DNA of 64,000 nucleotides from Casuarius casuarius (taxonomy: Eukaryota; Chordata; Aves; Casuariiformes; Casuariidae): the NCBI GenBank assembly GCA_003342895.1, contig PTFA01000498.1:55688-119687 (forward strand), read 5' to 3'. Position numbers and translations under genes: made by a program. Below the pieces are notes generated by a model. That model saw nothing but the letters and a program-made list of their open reading frames with translations. It had not been told where the DNA came from and ran no database searches. Below, in pieces: positions 52,001 through 64,000 of this stretch. Within the stretch, counting starts at the first letter, position 1; each line of letters starts with the position of its first letter.

Positions 52001-55000
52001 AGGAGGAAATGAATATTCAGCCATCCACGGATGAGCAAAAATGCCAGAGGTTGGGATGGGTGAGAGCGCAGGAATGAGGAGCCACAGTTTTGGCTGAGCT
52101 GAGCAGGAAGACCCCGGGCGTTCCCAAGGTGCCAGAGGCAGGGGAGAAATGGGAACCACGTGTGCGAGGCAGCCAGCTGCTCTCAGGCTGGTGGAAAATG
52201 AGACAGGGTGTGTATGGGTAAACAGCGCAGGTTGGAGACAGTGAAGGGGAGGGACAGGTCAGGTCTTGGCTAAAGCACAAACTCCCAGACTAGGGAGAAA
52301 TGTGGAGCACTGTAGCTAGCACTGACCTGAGGTCCAATCCCACAAGGTAGCTGAGCCCATCTGCAGCTTGCTGCTACCTTGTCACTGGATTTTGTTAATC
52401 CAGCTAAAAAAATCCTGAATTCTGCTGATTTAGTGAGATGAACTGGCTCCCTGAAGAGCGTGACAAGTGCAGAGGGAGCGAGAGTCCACAGCTCAGCTGT
52501 CTCGTGAACCATGTTCATGAGATCTAACCGACGGCAGCCCGCACTAGTGCAGCGGGCTATGAAGTGGGCTGAGGGAAGATCGCGGCGCTGTTCTGCAAGC
52601 CCTGCATAGGCAGTTAACTTTGGTGGAGGGCAGGTGTCTCAGGCTGCAAAGACAAACCGCTGCAGTGACATTCACACAGCGTGCCACACTCAGCCTGTCC
52701 TCAACCAGCCTCCGTCCTCAACAACCTGAGTCAGAAAAAAAACCATCTCAAACCCTACAACTCCATGCAGCCTTGCTGCCGGGGAACCTGCCCTCCTCCC
52801 TGGAAGAGAAGCGAGTCTCCGAAGTGCAGGTGTAACCAAATGTACAAGTGACCCGGTCTCTCAGTACAGGAAATCGGCACTCTTGAACTCTCTTGAGGAT
52901 GCAGGGGGAAGGCACGTGTTCCCAGCGCATGAACTGCTGAAGAGGGCTTTGAAGTACTGTGATCCTGGCTTCGCATCTAGATGAGATTTCTCCACTTAGA
53001 ACCAGCCCAACCAAAACGGCCCAGGAGTACTAAGGTTCCTAGATCCGGCTGACCTCCAGGCCTGCAAGCAGCAGAACCAGCTTTATGCTGGTGAGCAAGT
53101 CTTTGCTCCCACAGAGGAGAATGAGAATAAATCCAAGCCAGTCTCAGCTTCCCTCACTCACAATATTTCAGGTTTCCAGCTCTTGCAGCACGCCTGCTCC
53201 TGCACAGTATGATACCCCATTACATTAACACACACACGTTATAGATGCATGATATTAAAGGTGACATTCCCAGCAAATAAACATGACAGACTGCCATTGC
53301 TCTAGGCACCTAATTTAATTTCCTTTGGGATTTAAACCTTAGAAGCTCAAATTAAACAAATAGGCCCTGTTCACTTTATATTTCAGACCTGAATCTAGAG
53401 TTTTCCTCTGATGCTGTTAACTGATCTTATCAACAGGACACTGCACAGAGATCACAATGATGAAGCAGCTTTTTCACTCCCCAAAGAATAACAGAGGCCT
53501 GTTGTGCTGCAACTATAGGAAGAGTCTTTGCAATCTGGAGGGCAAATGAAGCCGTTCTGTGCACAGTCAGAGCCGGCTGTGCCTCTGCTCTGAGCAGGCC
53601 TTTTCTCCCATGAAATCTCTCAGCCAGTGCTGAGGAAGCACAGGAGCTCTCCCGAGGTGCCGCTGGCATCGCTGCCGGTGCCGGAGCGGCCGGGCGCTTG
53701 CAGCGCTGTGTTTTCACAGTTTTGTGCAAACATTCCCGCCTGCCCGGCCTGCCGAAGCCGGTTACAGGGTGCAGCTCGGCCTTTGTGAGGGCTGTTTGCA
53801 ATACGCACAGGGAACAGCCGCGCCGACCAGCTGGGGACATTTGAACCGTTTCCTTCGGGGCTGCGCAGTACTGCTCACACCAGGATCTCCGTGACCTGAC
53901 CCAGAGAGGCCCAGACACATGCAATCCCACTGCTAGCAAATTTAGACTCCATTTTATATGTGCTTTGCAGCTCTGCTCACGCTGCAGATGCTTTGAAAAG
54001 ACACTGACTAGCCAAGGGATAAGTCCCTGCTTTCTCTCTATCGCAGGCACCTACTGCACAACCTAGGGTCCAAACTTTGGGCTCTTGCTGCCTCACTAAT
54101 GGCTGTATGTGTCCAGACACGTTACAAAATACCATGCTACGCAGTCTTGTTCAGGTAGATGTGTTCAGGGAACACACCGGCTGCATGCATGATGTCTCCC
54201 TCTCGTGGCAAGTCCCACCTGTGCTTGCTGAAACCTACTCCCTACCTACAGGACTTGCCTAAAGGTCAAGTGAAGGAGCTTGTCTTTAAGCTTTTGTACC
54301 CGCAGATAGCTGAGAAACCTGTATCGTGACTTGTTGCAGGTACACAGCTGTGAGTGCATGAAAACAGGCAAGATCTAGAAATGCCCACAAGGTCACGGGG
54401 CTCTAGACTAGTTCATCTGCCTTTGAAAGCAACTGATGCTTAGTGAAATATTAAAAACTTTATAATCAGCCTGTAGGTACCCTTCCACACCTAGCACATG
54501 TCCCACTTTGGTGGTAGGATTGAGCAGCAAGGCTTGAAGTTCTCAGCTAGGGACAGGTTGCCTGGGGCTGCAGGTCACCCAGATGTTGATAGCCTGGCAC
54601 AGCTGGCAAATCTTTGATCAAGAAAGACCATCAGAAGTTGAGCTAAGAAGTTGGCTACAGCTCTGCCCACCTTCAGAAAACATTTTGTCCACGGCAAGAC
54701 ACAAGTGATTAGCCCAGGGATGATTAAGCATGGCTGCTTTTGCTAATAATACCCATTTTTCTTGCCTACCTAGGAACAAACCAGACAATCCTACACTTTG
54801 CCCCAGTGCTTTGTTTGCATTAAACACCAGCACTTGCTTTTCTAACACATTTGTCACAGAAAAGAAATCATGTTTTATTAGTTCTGGACTTAGTACAGAA
54901 ATGGCCTGTACAGCTCAGCCAGAGAAGGTGGAGACATATTGCAATAAACCCCTAGGTAAATTATACCACCCTACCTAAGAAAATGTTCATCCATAAAGGT

Positions 55001-58000
55001 GCTATGCCTGGGTTGGGTGGAGCAGTTGTACCTTAAGCCGCATGTCAGCTGTTACATCTGCAAATGCCCAACAACTTTTAGGAGCCCTTTGCACTGAAAA
55101 TGTTCCAGCTTAATTCCTGCGAAAATGAAGTTAAGCTGTGCCTGTGTTCCCCAATGAAATTAAACATAACCAATCAAACCCCTCATAAATCATGCTTTGG
55201 GCCATGAACACCCCCCAGGCCATCTCTCTGCTCTCCCCTTGCCTTGGCCTTCTATGGACAGCCTTGCTGTGATCGCAAGTGGCTCAGCGCAGAGGCCTTT
55301 TCACTGCATTTATGTCATGCCCAGCCTGGACACTGTTTGAAGAGTCCACCTTGCTGTCTGGATTCACCACAGCTCTCATTATAGCCTCAAAGGTACCAGC
55401 ATTGCAACAAACACCTTTAATGGGAAATTCCAGTGTAACTCTTCCAGGAGACTCATAACCCTTCCTGTAAAGGGAAGACATCCACTCACAGATGCCTAAG
55501 GGACCCTATTGCTTCATACAGTGATGTTACAACTCTAACAGAGGAAGCATATGATGATGCTGAATGATTTTTGACCACACCGGATCTCTCTATGACATCC
55601 CCAACTACAGGGCTAGTCACAAGAACCTGGATGCCTCAGAGCCTGATGAGATCTGCCTTGCAGACAGGACTGCTTCCAGCGAACACAGAGTTTGGCTCAG
55701 TCGGGGAGGGCTCAGCCAAGATACTGGGCAATACCAATTTTTTCTGAGTGAAAACGCTAAGGAAGAACAGGCATTTTGGGGAATGCTCCAAATGGGAGGA
55801 AGAAAAGCTACAGAAAGTACCCAAAATGTAGTCTGAGTAGCAAGAGAGGGGAATTAGGCTGTGGGATAATCAGTCTGCTTAGGCAGGATGGAAGAACTTG
55901 AATCATCCAAAACTATCCTGGACAAAGTACAAGAGAACATGCTGCAGATGAGTTGATGCATCATTCCCTGGGGACCATCAAGATGACCTAACAGGCCTTT
56001 TTTTTTACCTTTAGTGTAAGTTTCTCCCAGTGTCTCATTCAACAATGAGGAAGAAGAACACACAGGGATAACGCAGCGAGGTTTGGAGAGCATTGAGGGA
56101 AGGTGATAAGCTTACCAGAAAGCATGAGTTTAGATAGCCCTAGACCTACTGAAGAACTTGGAGGAAGCCACCAAAAAGATTCTGAAAAAGTTCCTGTTGG
56201 GTTAGATTCCTAAAACTGCTTTGGGAAAGTTGCAGTTGTACATGACTTAAACCGAACAGCTACACTGGCCTAGGTGTAGCACATCTATTCAAGGTTGGGG
56301 AGACCAAAATTCAATCCCCTGTCTTCAGCAGAAGACTCAACCCACACCTGCCACTTACAGCAGAGCATCACGAGCATCAGAGTAGCTCTTATGAAGGTTG
56401 CTCTGAACTTCTGCTGCTGCTGCCATTATGCCAATATGCATAAATGATTTAACATGTGCTATAGCTGAGAGAAGAAACAGATGTGCTCATTTCCAGGGGA
56501 ATGTCCCAGCTCTACCGGAATAGAGTCATTCTCTTGTGCTCTCTGTCTCCGAGACTAATTCAGTGTTTTATATGATGTGGAACAACTCCAATTGGATGAG
56601 CTAAGGAAAACCCAAAATATCCTATAGCTACGGTGCCCATAAAGCCAAGAAGCAGAAATAGGGGTTCAAATAAAAGGGAGAGAATAAAACATGAGTTTTC
56701 CATATCCTGGCTAAGTGTTGTATCCCTCAAACATGGATTAGAGAAGGCAAAACTTCTAACAACTCCAGCTCCATTCTGCAAAACTAGTTTTTTTTCCTTC
56801 ACTGTTTTTACTTCTATTTCTGGTTTCATGCAACACAAAAGGATTTTTTTTTTCAGCTTTTGGTTTAAGGCTTTTGTTTCAGCAAGAAAAACTGAAAATA
56901 TTTAAAGATCAGGCTCAGTCTGAGTGTCTTCCCCAGATTTTTCACTTAGGTTGCCAAACCAAAAGAATGGATCATCCCCCATGACCCTGCTCACAGTAAT
57001 CTCCCCCAGACTGCCAGCATAGATAGAGCATGTTGATAGCTCCTGAACGCTGGATGCTTCATACAGGCTCCACATATCTACCCTGTCTATAGGCAGGTTT
57101 GTTTAACATTTTCTATGAAAAGTTTGACCTTGCTGTCCTAGGCCTCAACTTATTTTTCCATGCAGGATATCTTGGTTTTGATTTTTAAAAAGGTTTTAGG
57201 GGAAAAGAGATCAAGTTATCACAGAGAGGTATTTTGGAAGAAGTACTTTTCAACAGTGCTAACAAACATATACGATCATTTTGTTGCAAAGCCTTGAAAC
57301 TACCCCTTAGAGGAGAACGACGAAGATTAGCAAAAAATGCTCTGGAGGTCAAGGGAAAGTCTTTCTCCCGATCATGAGAACGCTTCGCCAAGTCAGAAGC
57401 CTCTGAAAGTCACTGTTTGTCCATAGCCTTTCAGGGAAAGGCAGAAAAATGTACTGAAGGCTCTTTTTTCATTGAGCATGTCCCAGCCCAACACAGCTCT
57501 CCCCCAACACAGGGCGGAGGTAGCTAAGTAGTACTTTTCCCTCCAATCATTCCTCCGAGCGACAAGGGATTGCTATGGCACCAGGCACATCAGGACTAAA
57601 AGCAGGGAAACTCTCCAGCACTCTCAGCATTTCTGCTGGAAGTCAAGCAACGTGGAGGAGGAGGAGGAGGAATTTGCCAACTTGAATGAAGGGGAGGAGA
57701 GAAAAGCAGAGATGGGCCAGGATGAGGGGAAGACAAAAACACAGAAAAACAGGATGGAGGGCAGATCAGAGGCCAAAGCGGGAGGCGACAGAAAGGGTAG
57801 GGAGACAGGATTAAAACCCCATTTCCACAGCCCCAGCATCCACGCGATGTCTGCTGGACATTGCACCCCACTGGCATGGGAGCTGAGCGGGGTGTCCCCC
57901 ACCAGCGGCGGGTGCCAGAGGATAAAGTCCTGCTGCTGCTGTGAGCTTCACAGCTCATGTGGAGACACAGACCTTGTGCTGAAAATCGAAGGGCGCCAAC

Positions 58001-61000
58001 TGCAAATGAACCATAGCCTCCATCTGCCTAACAGGATTTATTTTGAAACTGAGTAAATTACCTGGAAAAAACCCTCCACATTCAGAGACCAGCACTATCA
58101 GGCATACCAAACTTGGGAAATGCCTGAATTGAGATTGCCTGCACAACGCTGATTTGGCCCCAGTGTACATCTGCACCACAAAACAAATTTGTAATCACAG
58201 GACCGCCTGCAGTTCCTCTCCCACAAGACCTCTGCCCTGCTCAGTCCTCAGGATGGCTCTGCTCACTGAATGCAGCATTAGTCATCATTTCTTTTCATTA
58301 TCATTCAAGTTGTTTCCTCATTCCCTCCTGTTATTTAGTATGCTCCAGCCAACTACTGCCAGCATGGATTACATTGGAAGTACCTAATCTTACTGTCCTT
58401 AGCACTCTTACGGTCTCTGGCACGCTGAGCCTCACATCTCTGCGAGGCAGGGATGGCTCCTCTCCCTGGCACAGACAGGGCAGGGAGGCTACAAGAAGCT
58501 GAGAGACTTGACATGGTCACAGAGGAAAAATGCAAGAGAGCAGGGAGCTGACATTGGTTTTCAACTCCCAGGCTGACCGCCTGCCACAGAGCAATCCTTT
58601 CTCTCTCCCTGTCTGTAAGAATGAACTTGTCTCTGGTGTTCAGCTATGGTGCTGGAATGCTTGGCAAACACTGAATTAATCTTCACAGGATGACTGGCAG
58701 AAGGTTTCCTTAATAAATAGGGGAAAACAAGTGAAGAGGAAATCGAGTCCAAATGTCCACTTCTTTTGGGTACCCAGCTCAAGACTTGCAGGGCCCCATT
58801 TTCCAGCGTGCTCAGCACTGGAGGGCACAGGGCTCTCTGCAGCAGAATTCCTCGTGGCCTCAGGCGCTGCTGGGAACAGGGGTCAGACCTCAGGTTTCAA
58901 ATCAGCCATCCAGAAGATGAGGAACACTAACTCAGTGGCCACCTGTGAACGTTTTGGCTTGAGAACGTGCAATAGCATTGAGAAATAACACTGCAGTAGA
59001 GGCAGGGACAGGATCCAATTCTCCAGGGCAACATTTAACAGGCTTCACCATGACACTATTGTGATTTTTCTGCAATTACCTGCCTCATTCACTACACACC
59101 TTCTAATTTTGACAAACAAATGAAGTGGAAGTCCTATAGACGAGAGTCTGCTCCACAGTCCTGATTCACCCCCAAACCATGTTCCCTCTCTGTGTATTGA
59201 ATGAGGCAGGCATCCTTTGAAAAAATACATACCATCATTCAGTTAGATAATGTATGGAAATACACATGCCTAACAGGGTCAAGTCTAAACTGTAGAGACT
59301 GTTCAGCTATTTCTTAAATTCTGGCTACTTGATTTTGCAGTTAACAAGAACTCTTTAACTATAGGTTTGTTTTTAGTGCAGCATATTGGCTTGTATGTCA
59401 GAGTTTGCAGCAATATCTGAAGTGCAACAAGAATACTGCACATGATCAAAGACTTGAATGTCATCTTCCCTAGAACAATGACTGCCTAAAGCAGCAGGAG
59501 CAGAAATTATCTGAAGGTAGTGTTAAACAAACCTCCTTCTCCCCTCTGGGGAGAGTAAGCAGTCCAGGTGAGCAAGGTAGGAGGGGAGAACAGTCTGCTT
59601 TGTGCTAGATGAGCAGAGAGCTCCACATAAAAGCAGAAGAGCTTTGCAGAAGCATGTCCTGACTCCCATCACTGGAGACTTAATGATGGTAATTCCCAAA
59701 GGATGATGCATGCTGACAGGCTTTGACACAAACTACCCCAGGATAATATTAATATGTATTAAAGGCTCAGGCAACTTTATTGGGAAGGGCTTGATCAGTA
59801 ACACATTTCAACAGAGCGTCTCTATCACCTGCCTGAACATAAGAAAGATGGAGAGGGAGAACACATGCACACTCTCACCTTGCTTTGGGTAGGTTTAGGG
59901 ACAAACAAAGTTGATCTGTGATGAATTGCACGCTTGGCACAGCTCAGCTTGGACGCTTCACCACAAATACGAATGCCACTGTGGGGCAGTTAATGTCAGA
60001 GCCTGTCTGCACGATCAGCATCCCTAACCCTCCAACACAGGGCCAGGCACCTCCTGCACAGCCTTTCACTGCGCATCTGGAACATGTGCGGTGCGGAGAG
60101 GAGTTTAGGAGGCAGTGTCAGGGCACTGCTGTCACCGCGCTGGGGGAAGGGGGAATGGAAGAAAGGACTGCAAAAGCCTTTGATCATGTATAATGTTAAT
60201 GCAAGTGTTACACATCAGAGACTTTGCCACGGTAACTAGCATATAAACAGGAGTCTAGTGTTAACAAGGAGGACTTCTTGAATATGTTTGTACTTTTCTG
60301 AGTCAAAGCAATTTCCCTATTCAACAATACATGACACAGTGGAAGAAGTTCAGAAATAAACCAGCCTGACATGCTTAGACCTTTAATAGAATTTAGCTTC
60401 TTAGAACTAATTAAATATTACTTAAATGAAAAAAAAATCCAAGTACTTGGGAAAGGTGCCAATTTGACAGCTCTGGAAAATGAAATAATCTAATCATCCC
60501 CAGAGCATGGGCAGCAGCAGGACAGGCTTCCCCTACTAACATGCCTCAAACGTGACCTGGAAAGGCTGTTGATAGAAATGGGGCATATAATCTCTGCGGT
60601 CTAATGACTCCTTGCCTTTTCTGCTGAGACTGCTAAAATGGCTCCTGCCGAGTACCAGCTGCAGCGGTGATACGGACACCTGTCTGGTAGGAATGGCACA
60701 GGGACCTGCCAAACTCCTGTCATCTGCTAACCGTCCCTTGGAGCCCAGTGGCTCTCAGCTCACTGCTTGGCCAGGGTGGCTGGAGCTGAGCAACTGCGCA
60801 GCACCTCTCCGGCCTGTCCCACCTCGGACACGCTCCACTCCAGCCCACGAGATGTAAACAGGAGGTACTGTGTTTAGTCTGCAGGTTTGGGCTTTCACTG
60901 CACCAAAGCTCAGGCCCCAGAGGAGTCAGTCTCTGGCTGTCGCACAGCCGTGGCCAAGATTTTTCAGGCTCGTTCTTCCTCCCCCAAGATAGGGAAAAAG

Positions 61001-63098
61001 TCCACGGGAGGAGAAGCCTCTTGTTTTCTTGCCTCTACACAGCCCCTCCATTTACATGCCTTTGCAACAAGCCCCTGCATTGCAGTGATCTACTTTCAGA
61101 CGCCAACTCTCCTTGGAGCTCATCACTGTGCCTGGGGTCCCAAGTGAGGGAGGAGACGAATCCTCTCCAGGCCTCGCTCTGAAAGCTTTGCAGGGCTTGC
61201 CAACTCAGCTGGCCCAGACTGTTAAGGGACTAAACCAAACAGAATTTGCCTCCTTGGAAATGTTGTGCACCACAATTTCTTTTACTTCTGAAGCAAAGCC
61301 ACACAAACCTCCCTCCTCCACTCCCAACACCACAAGGGACTGCTGAGCACAGATGAAGCCTCCCATTGCATATTAAGCCAAGAGCCTCAGACCCTCCCAC
61401 ATGTATCTCGCACAACTGGGTGCTCCTCCTCTTGTCCCAGGCTGCTTTTAGCCTCCCTTCCTCCCCCACCCAGACTGTCCTCCTCCACTCTCATCACAGG
61501 GACAGGGCAGGAGCCAGCAGCAGAGCTGGTCACGTAAGAAGAGAAGATCCAATGCATTAACCTTGTGTAGGAGACAGGGCAGGGAACTTGCTTCTCCCTA
61601 CCTCTCAGGAGCCAGAAATCCCCCACCTTTCCCTCCTACTTACTAGAAAAATTTAACTAATTCTTAGTGCACGAGTAACAGGCATAGAAGCAACCAGGAT
61701 CAAAAGGGTTAATATAAGTTACATGTCTGAATGGTGACCTAATTATTGCCATTCTTCACTGTTTAGAGGTTACCTGACTACTCTACACATCAATACACTT
61801 CAAGATGTGATGTAAATGCAAACAAACACTCTTATGTTTGGGGTTAACACAGTCACGAGATCCTGTGTATCATGTGTTGGCAAGCACAGGAGCCAACAGC
61901 AGATGACCCACCCTTAAACCTGACCGTTTGCTGTTAATCATTGCAGGAGCGTTGCACTTTCCAGTCTGTACAATCAAAGCACACAAGTTCTTTGAAAATC
62001 CCTACACATGAGATGATTCTAGCCAAGATCAGCTCCTTTACAAGTCACACAGATTTCCAGGTAAGACCCTCCTCCAGAATTATGAACACAGGCAGTAGAA
62101 TACCTTGAAAACAAGTCACTGGAAGGTTAATTGCTGCACTGTAATTCTAGAGGTCTGAGACAGACCTTTGCCTTAAAAACAGGAGGAGAGGCAAGAAGGC
62201 CACAGTGACAGTGAAGGCAGAAATGTACTGCATATATACAGACCCTCAGAGATGGGATTCGCCACATATGTTTACAACCATGAAGAACCTAAAGGTTGGA
62301 AGAGCGCAAAGACCTCATACCAGTAGTGCATCATTGGGGCTCAGTAGAGATGACCCTCAACACCAAGCGGACGGGGATTCCAAGGAAAATCCCTCATACA
62401 GAAATTGTGTGGGTGCTTCACATAACTACTGCATTTGTCAAGGAGTCAATAGGAAAAAGACAGAACCAAAGGTGGCGGCGCTCTGTGTGCCGCTCTCCTT
62501 TAAAGGATGATGTAAACCTGAGATCCTGACTGTAGGATCAAAGTCCCACAGCTTTCCCTTGAGATCAGCTTGCTAGCTCTTCCGCCCTGGCTCCACTCTG
62601 GTTTAGGTCATTCCACTCTGCCTCCCCAAATTCCTTTCTGGAATAAATCAGAGTAAATACAGCCTGCAAAGTGTTCTGTGACTCCAGGAAACGGACACTA
62701 TTGCATTCACAGATGATTTTAGAACTTTCCAGCCCCTGCTTGTCATTTTGAGTTCTATTAATATAAATAGTAACAGTTCAAACATTATTTTTTGAGTATA
62801 TAACTACTGAAAATATTATGCAAGAAGTATCAGAGATGCTGCGGCAGAATATACAGGCTTCTTACACTTCTAAGCCACACAAGCCCTTCGCAAGATCACT
62901 TTCAGGACACTGTAAAAGAAGGATGGGGGAGAAAAAGAAAGAAAGGGAGGCGCTCTCACTTGTAACCAAGGTCCATGTGCTGCATAGGGGTGCTCTTCTG
63001 TAGCAAAGGCTCCTTCTACTCCTGTTGATACAAACGTGATTGCTGTATCCCCTGTGATGCTTTTATATGTAAAGTGCCGCCCATGCAACAGCCTTCCC
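45983..63098 (-). CDS. SUFU: SUFU, suppressor of fused, C-terminal exons 10-12 (partial in window)
   Basis: Joined exons are 63098-62960, 49794-49726 and 46072-45983, encoding the last 98 residues (387-484 in human numbering) plus stop. SUFU binds GLI1-3 and holds them in the cytoplasm or in repressor form, so it is the main negative regulator of Hedgehog signalling. The N- and C-terminal domains clamp the SYGH motif of GLI. The segment here is part of the C-terminal domain and differs from human by only a few residues (for example Thr for Met after SITGD, Arg for Lys in FVE-x-MLED, Asn for Thr in LED-L-x-SPEE, Ala for Val and Asn for Ser near the end). Earlier exons lie beyond the right edge. 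Confidence 0.97.
46073..49725 (-). other. SUFU: SUFU intron 11
   Basis: A 3653-bp GT-AG intron (GTAAGG to TTACAG). A 248-codon plus-strand frame at 46527-47273 has no recognisable similarity and no supporting signals. No repeats of named family seen. Confidence 0.93.
49726..49794 (-). CDS. SUFU: SUFU coding exon 11
   Basis: Encodes ILLTEEFVERMLEDLEDLNS then PEE (residues 433-455), 69 nt, phase 0 at both ends. The acceptor is TTTGCAG and the donor GAA-GTAAGG. It forms an acidic helix in the C-terminal domain. Being a multiple of three, its skipping would keep the frame. Confidence 0.97.
57653..57671. repeat. (GGA)6 microsatellite
   Basis: Pure GGA/GAG trinucleotide run in SUFU intron 10, followed by a purine-rich 120-bp tract. 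Confidence 0.95.
58465..58552 (-). mobile_element. MIR-like SINE fragment (reverse)
   Basis: ctccctggcacagacagggc, aagctgagagacttgacatg, gtcacagaggaaaaatgcaa resemble reversed MIR (aggcacagagaggttaagta, acttgcccaaggtcacacag). Diverged. Confidence 0.45.
62960..63098 (-). CDS. SUFU: SUFU coding exon 10
   Basis: Completes a split Arg codon, then encodes GRLLHGRHFTYKSITGDTAI through HPYAAHGPWLQ (to residue 432). It is 139 nt, enters in phase 2 and leaves in phase 0. The acceptor is TTTTATTCCACAG and the donor CAA-GTGAGA. The block with FTYKSITGD and AFATEEHPYAAHGPW is almost invariant in vertebrate SUFU. Confidence 0.97.
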
Positions 63099-64000
63099 CT
63101 GTGGAATAAAACATGTGTGTGTGAACCGAGATGTTGTGAGCTGCATTCAACAGAATGATGATGATGTATCGCTATAACTTCTGCCATCAGCGCGGGAAAC
63201 TATTTTGACAGCAGCAACCATTAATTTTTCTTAGGAATATATGAATGATTTGCTCCACAAAGCATCTCATAAGTCTCTTTCTGAGACAGGGATTTCCCCC
63301 CTTAATTGTAGGGCCTAGTATCAGAACCAGAATACATCTTACATCTAGATCCCACCGCACACCTATCCCCATGATGAGGCACTGCTGTGTGTAAGGCCAG
63401 GGACTGCCAAAGCTTTCAATAAGATGAAGACTGCAGGAGAGAAACCAGACTCCACATCACGTGGCAATGTGAAAATACATTTCCAAGCAGGCCCATCAGA
63501 GGGCCAAACTTACACACAGTGACAGCACCTGGCAGTCCATTGCCCTGGCACTTGACAAATGCAATCTGTACCACTTAAGCATTTCAATAAAATGCCTAGA
63601 AGATGTACGTGCATGACCATCACAGTATCCCTCACCTTTTCTTCATTCAGTGCTTTTCACAAGGCAAATCATGACTCTGGTATTTATGCTCAGAGTCCCT
63701 GCGAGACACATACACGTTGCTTCCAGTACGTACCTGGAAATAATCCAGGTAGGATATACGGTGCCTAACAACTGAGTCACAGTTGCTCGATGCATTACTG
63801 CTGGTCAGCTGAGCTGTGGTAAGTGACCAGGGCAGACTGCTCACACATTCGCAATGCAAAATAAAATAAGTTCATGTCAACTGTTACACTGGATTTCTCA
63901 ACAAGCAAGCGTGCACTTGCTGTTGATAACTCTGGCTCCACAGATGTGTAACTCATTAAGCCAAAGTAACTCAATCACCTGCAATCATTGTCTCTGCCCC
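63099..64000 (-). other. SUFU: SUFU intron 9 (partial)
   Basis: Sequence upstream of exon 10 on the minus strand up to the window edge. It contains no SUFU exon 9 coding sequence and no other recognised feature. Confidence 0.85.

Larger units (their letters stand above)
49795..62959 (-). other. SUFU: SUFU intron 10 (about 13.2 kb)
   Basis: Starts GTGAGA and ends TTTGCAG. It is less GC-rich than the TRIM8 part. It holds a GGA repeat (57653-57671) and a MIR-like fragment (58465-58552). No RNA gene or further coding exon was recognised. Confidence 0.93.

Noticed and set aside
62280..62340. Possible reversed CR1 tail (aggttggaaga then gacctcat)
   Set aside because: Only short matches to the CR1 end; too weak to call.
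1..64000. tRNA genes, CRISPR arrays, insertion sequences, phage or bacterial operons
   Set aside because: None of the expected box, repeat-spacer or gene patterns was seen; the window is vertebrate nuclear DNA with spliced genes.

Overview
The window is nuclear DNA from a vertebrate, most likely a sauropsid (crocodilian, turtle or bird). The reasons are two spliced, highly conserved vertebrate genes, a CR1 retroposon tail of the type common in reptiles, several old MIR-like SINE fragments, and no recognisable mammalian Alu or L1. The DNA is GC-rich with many CpG-rich patches. There is one 354-base assembly gap (36866-37219) and one isolated ambiguous base (472).

Two genes lie head to tail on the minus strand. 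TRIM8 is complete in coding sequence: six coding exons between 35165 (ATG) and 1095 (stop), 551 codons plus stop, all with GT-AG introns whose phases agree. Its long intron 1 (about 29.6 kb) fills most of the left half. Upstream of it on the minus strand is the 3' end of SUFU: the last three coding exons (10, 11, 12) at 63098-62960, 49794-49726 and 46072-45983, followed by a probable long 3' UTR. Earlier SUFU exons lie beyond the right edge. The same order, SUFU then TRIM8 on one strand, is known from human 10q24.

Layout: 1-1094 TRIM8 3' UTR and probable poly(A) site; 1095-4976 TRIM8 exons 6 to 2; 4977-34595 intron 1, with old SINE fragments, microsatellites, CpG-rich patches and some enhancer-like blocks; 34596-35165 exon 1 coding (RING and both B-boxes); 35166 to about 37440 5' UTR, promoter and CpG island containing the gap; 37441 to about 41690 intergenic DNA with a 20-bp E-box-bearing minisatellite and a CR1 copy; about 41690-45982 probable SUFU 3' UTR; 45983-64000 SUFU exons 12-10 with introns 11, 10 and part of 9.

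TRIM8 is a RING ubiquitin ligase acting in cytokine, NF-kB and p53 signalling. SUFU is the cytoplasmic and nuclear brake on GLI factors in Hedgehog signalling. They are neighbours but are not known to form one pathway. I found no prokaryotic-type operon, CRISPR, phage or defence system. The more interesting items are non-coding: the E-box minisatellite upstream of TRIM8, an inverted ZNF143-like motif pair, a perfect GC hairpin, an upstream ORF that repeats the TRIM8 start context, and an in-frame-skippable coiled-coil exon with a weak donor.
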